From NCBI GenBank assembly GCA_014898425.1, contig RCSZ01000023.1, positions 1-64,000 of the forward strand: a stretch of DNA of 64,000 nucleotides, given 5' to 3'. Below are positions 61,532 to 64,000 of the stretch, piece after piece. Positions within the stretch are counted from its first letter, which is position 1. Every line of letters begins with the position of its first letter. The notes beneath the pieces are model-generated. The model was not told the origin of the DNA. It searched no databases and saw nothing but the letters and a program-made list of their open reading frames with translations. A program made the translations under genes and the position numbers. Source of the stretch: Botryotinia globosa (taxonomy: Eukaryota > Ascomycota > Leotiomycetes > Helotiales > Sclerotiniaceae).

Positions 61532-62580
61532 TTGAAGGATTCGATTCGAGGATTGGAAAAGTTCTTGGCAGATGTACGCATATGTCTGGATTGGTTGTCT
61601 CGTTTGTACCATTATGGCAAGGCGGAAGTCGATGTTGAGAGGAATTATCAGCAATCTGTGAAGTATGCGGGTGAAAGAGAGGATTCAGAGGAAACCAAAG
61701 ATACCCATACCGGTGATTACAACGATACCAATAATACCAATGATACTAGGGAGGCGATCTATACACAACTTGCCAGTTCACTTCCCGAAACAATTATAAC
61801 ACTGCATCCTCTTTACTGTTGCACGATGTCGATCCAAAATTAAATATGCCATGAGCTATGTATACCAAGAAGCATCTGAAAGATTAATCTCCGAGATGAC
61901 TGCTTTGATCAAGAAGCTAATCAAGGGGTTGGAATTGGATGGATAGTGGGAGTTGTACTTTTGGTCTGGGAAGTGCACTGTTGGGCATGTAAGAGCGTTG
62001 AGAGTCATGCCAAACTGCTGCATTGCATATAAAGGAAAATATGGCGGAAGAGGAACGACGGGGGAGTGTTGGAGAAAGAGAGGACGACGACGAAAATTTG
62101 GTGGCCAATTTTGGAGAAGAGAAGAATATAGTAAAAATCGAACGATTGTTTCGAGATCTCGATGCTGCCAGATCAAAATGGAAAGCAAAGAGGGGAAGAT
62201 CGAAGAATTTCGAGGCATTTGTGGCAGCGGATGTTGTGAAGGCTGGGGAAATGTTGGGATGATGAATCGGGGGAGGAAAAAGTCAGATGAGGAAGAGGAA
62301 GGGGGTATTGAAGAGAGAGAAGACCCAGAGGAAGAGGAAGTGGATATGGTGGTAGATGATGCGACAATCGAGATTGAGGATGCCGTCCAAATTTCCAGCA
62401 TTATAAGCAAGTTCCTTAGAACCCGAAGTATCTCGACAAGTCAGTCCAAACTTTGATAATTTCGAAGATTCTTAAATTGATCCTGATATCATATTAGAGA
62501 GAGCTGGGAAATCAGAGAACATAGGGGAATGTAACATCTTTGAGGGCAGGAGGGAAACTCAATAATGGAAAATTGCTTTA

Positions 62581-62613
<33 letters not shown>

Positions 62614-63848
62614 AAGAATAAGATGAATATTCTTTTAATACTGATAATTTTAAGAAAAACAGATAGAGTGGCGCAAAACAAATGGGGTAAATACTGTGAA
62701 GTTCTCAGCGGAAAAAATTACTTTGACGTCAGCAGTATATACATTCACTGAGTATTAACCTTTGAGACCCTCGACCAGCACGCATGCGATAACTGGAAAT
62801 ATCATTGAACTCTCCAACGATTTCGATACTGAAGACAACAACACCTCATGTCTATCATCACCAAATATATCCTCAACCTTGAAAATGATTCAATCAGCTG
62901 AAAGATGGACCGATGAAGTTCTCTATACTGTCTTAAGCTCCTTCCATCATTATTCTGACATACGAATTCTTGATCCTCTATTATTCTCTCTCCCGTCATC
63001 GCACCCGCAACCAGGAATTCGTAAGTATGTGGAATACAAAACCATAATAGCACCTGTTCATCACAAGGGGGATGCATTGGACACTTGTTATTATGAGGCC
63101 GCGGGAGCATAGATTTGATTTTTGGGGCTCATTGGAAGATGGATAGAATGGAAGTTGGGCGGTTGTGAGAGGAGTTATTGAGGATTTTATGATCAGGGGG
63201 GTGGAACGGAGTGCGAAGAAGAAGATGGGAAAGGAGGGGAGGAGAGACAGTGAGCGGATTATGTGTACTAGAATGGAAGCAGACGGTAATACGGTGAATG
63301 ATGAGATGGACATGATGGAAAATTACCCTTGTCCTCGTACCGTCGATTCCGCAGTACTTGGCACAGAGGCGTTGGATCAAAATAAAGACAATTCGCAACA
63401 AATACGACTTCCTCATTCTGTTGATTCTCCTATCGGTCTACTAGTCTCTTGCTTACAGCAACGTGATGGTGTGTCTTGTGGGTCATTTGTTGCTTGGCTT
63501 GCTTATAATCATGTATCGAATGTCATTACAGCTCGAATACCTAGAGCGAAGACTTTCGAAACGAAGACGGAAAGAGGGTTGTTAAGTATGGAGGGGATTG
63601 ATTTGGAGATGGTTAGGAGAGAATTTGCGGCTTTAGTGGACAAGAAGTTTGGTGATGGAAGATGGAAGTGTCATGATAAAGGAAAGACAAAGATGGACGG
63701 TGAATATGGTATGCCAACCATAAATTATGTTGTTGAATTTGACTCCAATCAAGAATTGGAGATATCTGGGCCGGATAGTAAAGCAAAGATTGGAGGCACA
63801 AAGGCAGAATTGGATCATTTGATGGACCTTCTAATGAGAACAAAATAA
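61532..63848 (+). pseudogene. Broken paralogue of the Ulp1-like protease
   Basis: Pieces of a protein related to the intact gene appear in order but in different frames. KKLIKGLELDG, a TAG (61,944), WELYFWSGK and HVRALRV parallel KRLEVTVWDLHFALGR and MRALVAL of the intact protein; FEAFVAADVVKAGEM (frame at 62,023) parallels TRFAPADVLKACAAM. The catalytic domain follows: WTDEVLYTVL, KYVEYKTIIAPVHHKGD, a one-base frameshift near 63,071, HWTLVIM (His), RFDFWGSLEDG (Gly stands where the family's Asp is expected), TAG at 63,144, and LQQRDGVSCGSFVAW, with Gln and Cys at C48 spacing (Cys at 63,477). The last 227 codons (63,165-63,848, first codon GTG) are open. Frameshifts and stops make a full protease impossible; the open 3' part might still be expressed. 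Confidence 0.75.
62581..62612. repeat. GAT trinucleotide microsatellite
   Basis: Ten uninterrupted GAT units plus GA, between the N-terminal and catalytic pieces of the Ulp1 paralogue, where the intact protein has an acidic linker; it could have encoded poly-Asp. Confidence 0.9.
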
Positions 63849-64000
63849 ATGGCATGGAGAATAGTCAATACGGGGTGTAGAGGGCAAGGGGTGGGATAAT
63901 GATGGACCAACATTCAGTGGTCCATGAGATTGGAGAGAAAATTCGGCCGATTCCTCCATTATCAACTACTGCCTCATCAACAAACGCACAAATATCAAAT
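63849..64000. other. 3' flank of the Ulp1 paralogue
   Basis: Gene-like composition to the window end; nothing recognised in 152 bp. Confidence 0.4.

Noticed and set aside
63021..63067. GTAAGT...CACAAG as an intron in the Ulp1 paralogue
   Set aside because: Splicing does not restore the frame of the HWTLVIM motif, and the interval itself encodes KYVEYKTIIAPVHHKGD, which fits the protease domain.
1..64000. CRISPR array, rRNA operon, prophage
   Set aside because: No regularly spaced direct repeats of that type, no rRNA-like sequence and no phage genes; the window is eukaryotic in character.

Overview
This looks like a piece of a filamentous ascomycete chromosome (Pezizomycotina; a Leotiomycete-like origin is only a guess from the feel of the retroelement proteins). 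The evidence is an intron-poor fungal Ulp1-type SUMO-protease gene, a decayed HET-domain gene, and very AT-rich blocks made of LTR retrotransposons. Those elements have lost C:G pairs to T:A in the way repeat-induced point mutation (RIP) produces. I see no bacterial-type operons, rRNA, CRISPR array or convincing tRNA gene.

Layout. (1) 1-26,153 is an AT-rich repeat block. It holds a solo LTR of a miniature element; a hairpin-ended repeat split by a 7.8-kb Ty3/Gypsy-like element in minus orientation (LTRs 254 bp); a solo 170-bp Copia LTR; a TIR-like repeat; and two full-length decayed Ty1/Copia elements (13,218-18,924 and 20,413-26,153) with 170-bp LTRs and 5-bp target duplications. Less mutated spacers with gene relics lie between. 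(2) 26,154-42,104 is an island of ordinary composition. It carries the one clearly intact gene, a 1,216-codon Ulp1/C48 cysteine protease (29,223-32,873), surrounded by relics: a protein of unknown family riddled with TAA/TAG, an ankyrin-like fragment, another unknown relic, and a HET-domain pseudogene on the minus strand with three nonsense codons in one otherwise continuous frame. A 1.1-kb AT-rich repeat (37,682-38,772) interrupts the island. (3) 42,105-61,425 is a second AT-rich block. It has a third Copia element (minus strand, perfect GAATT duplication) containing a nested miniature element, more copies of the hairpin-ended repeat, two further miniature LTR elements (TRIMs) with perfect target duplications, a second, more decayed Copia lineage, a TA-flanked MITE and a long TTATTY microsatellite. 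(4) 61,426-64,000 returns to gene-like composition and carries a broken paralogue of the Ulp1 gene with its own catalytic-motif remnants.

Functionally, the window is one probable active gene in a repeat-rich compartment. The order of events can partly be read: hairpin-ended repeat before the Gypsy insertion, and Copia element C before the TRIM inside it. Where target duplications or coding relics differ from expectation, the differences are mainly C/T or G/A transitions or stops explicable as CAA/CAG/CGA to TAA/TAG/TGA, suggesting mutation of the RIP kind has touched single-copy flanks as well. The candidates for something undescribed are the hairpin-ended repeat family with a variable tandem array at a fixed internal site, the TRIM family with a Pol III A-box-like motif in its LTR, and the Ulp1 family with its unnamed conserved N-terminal region. 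All assignments come from reading the sequence by eye; no alignments or database searches were run.
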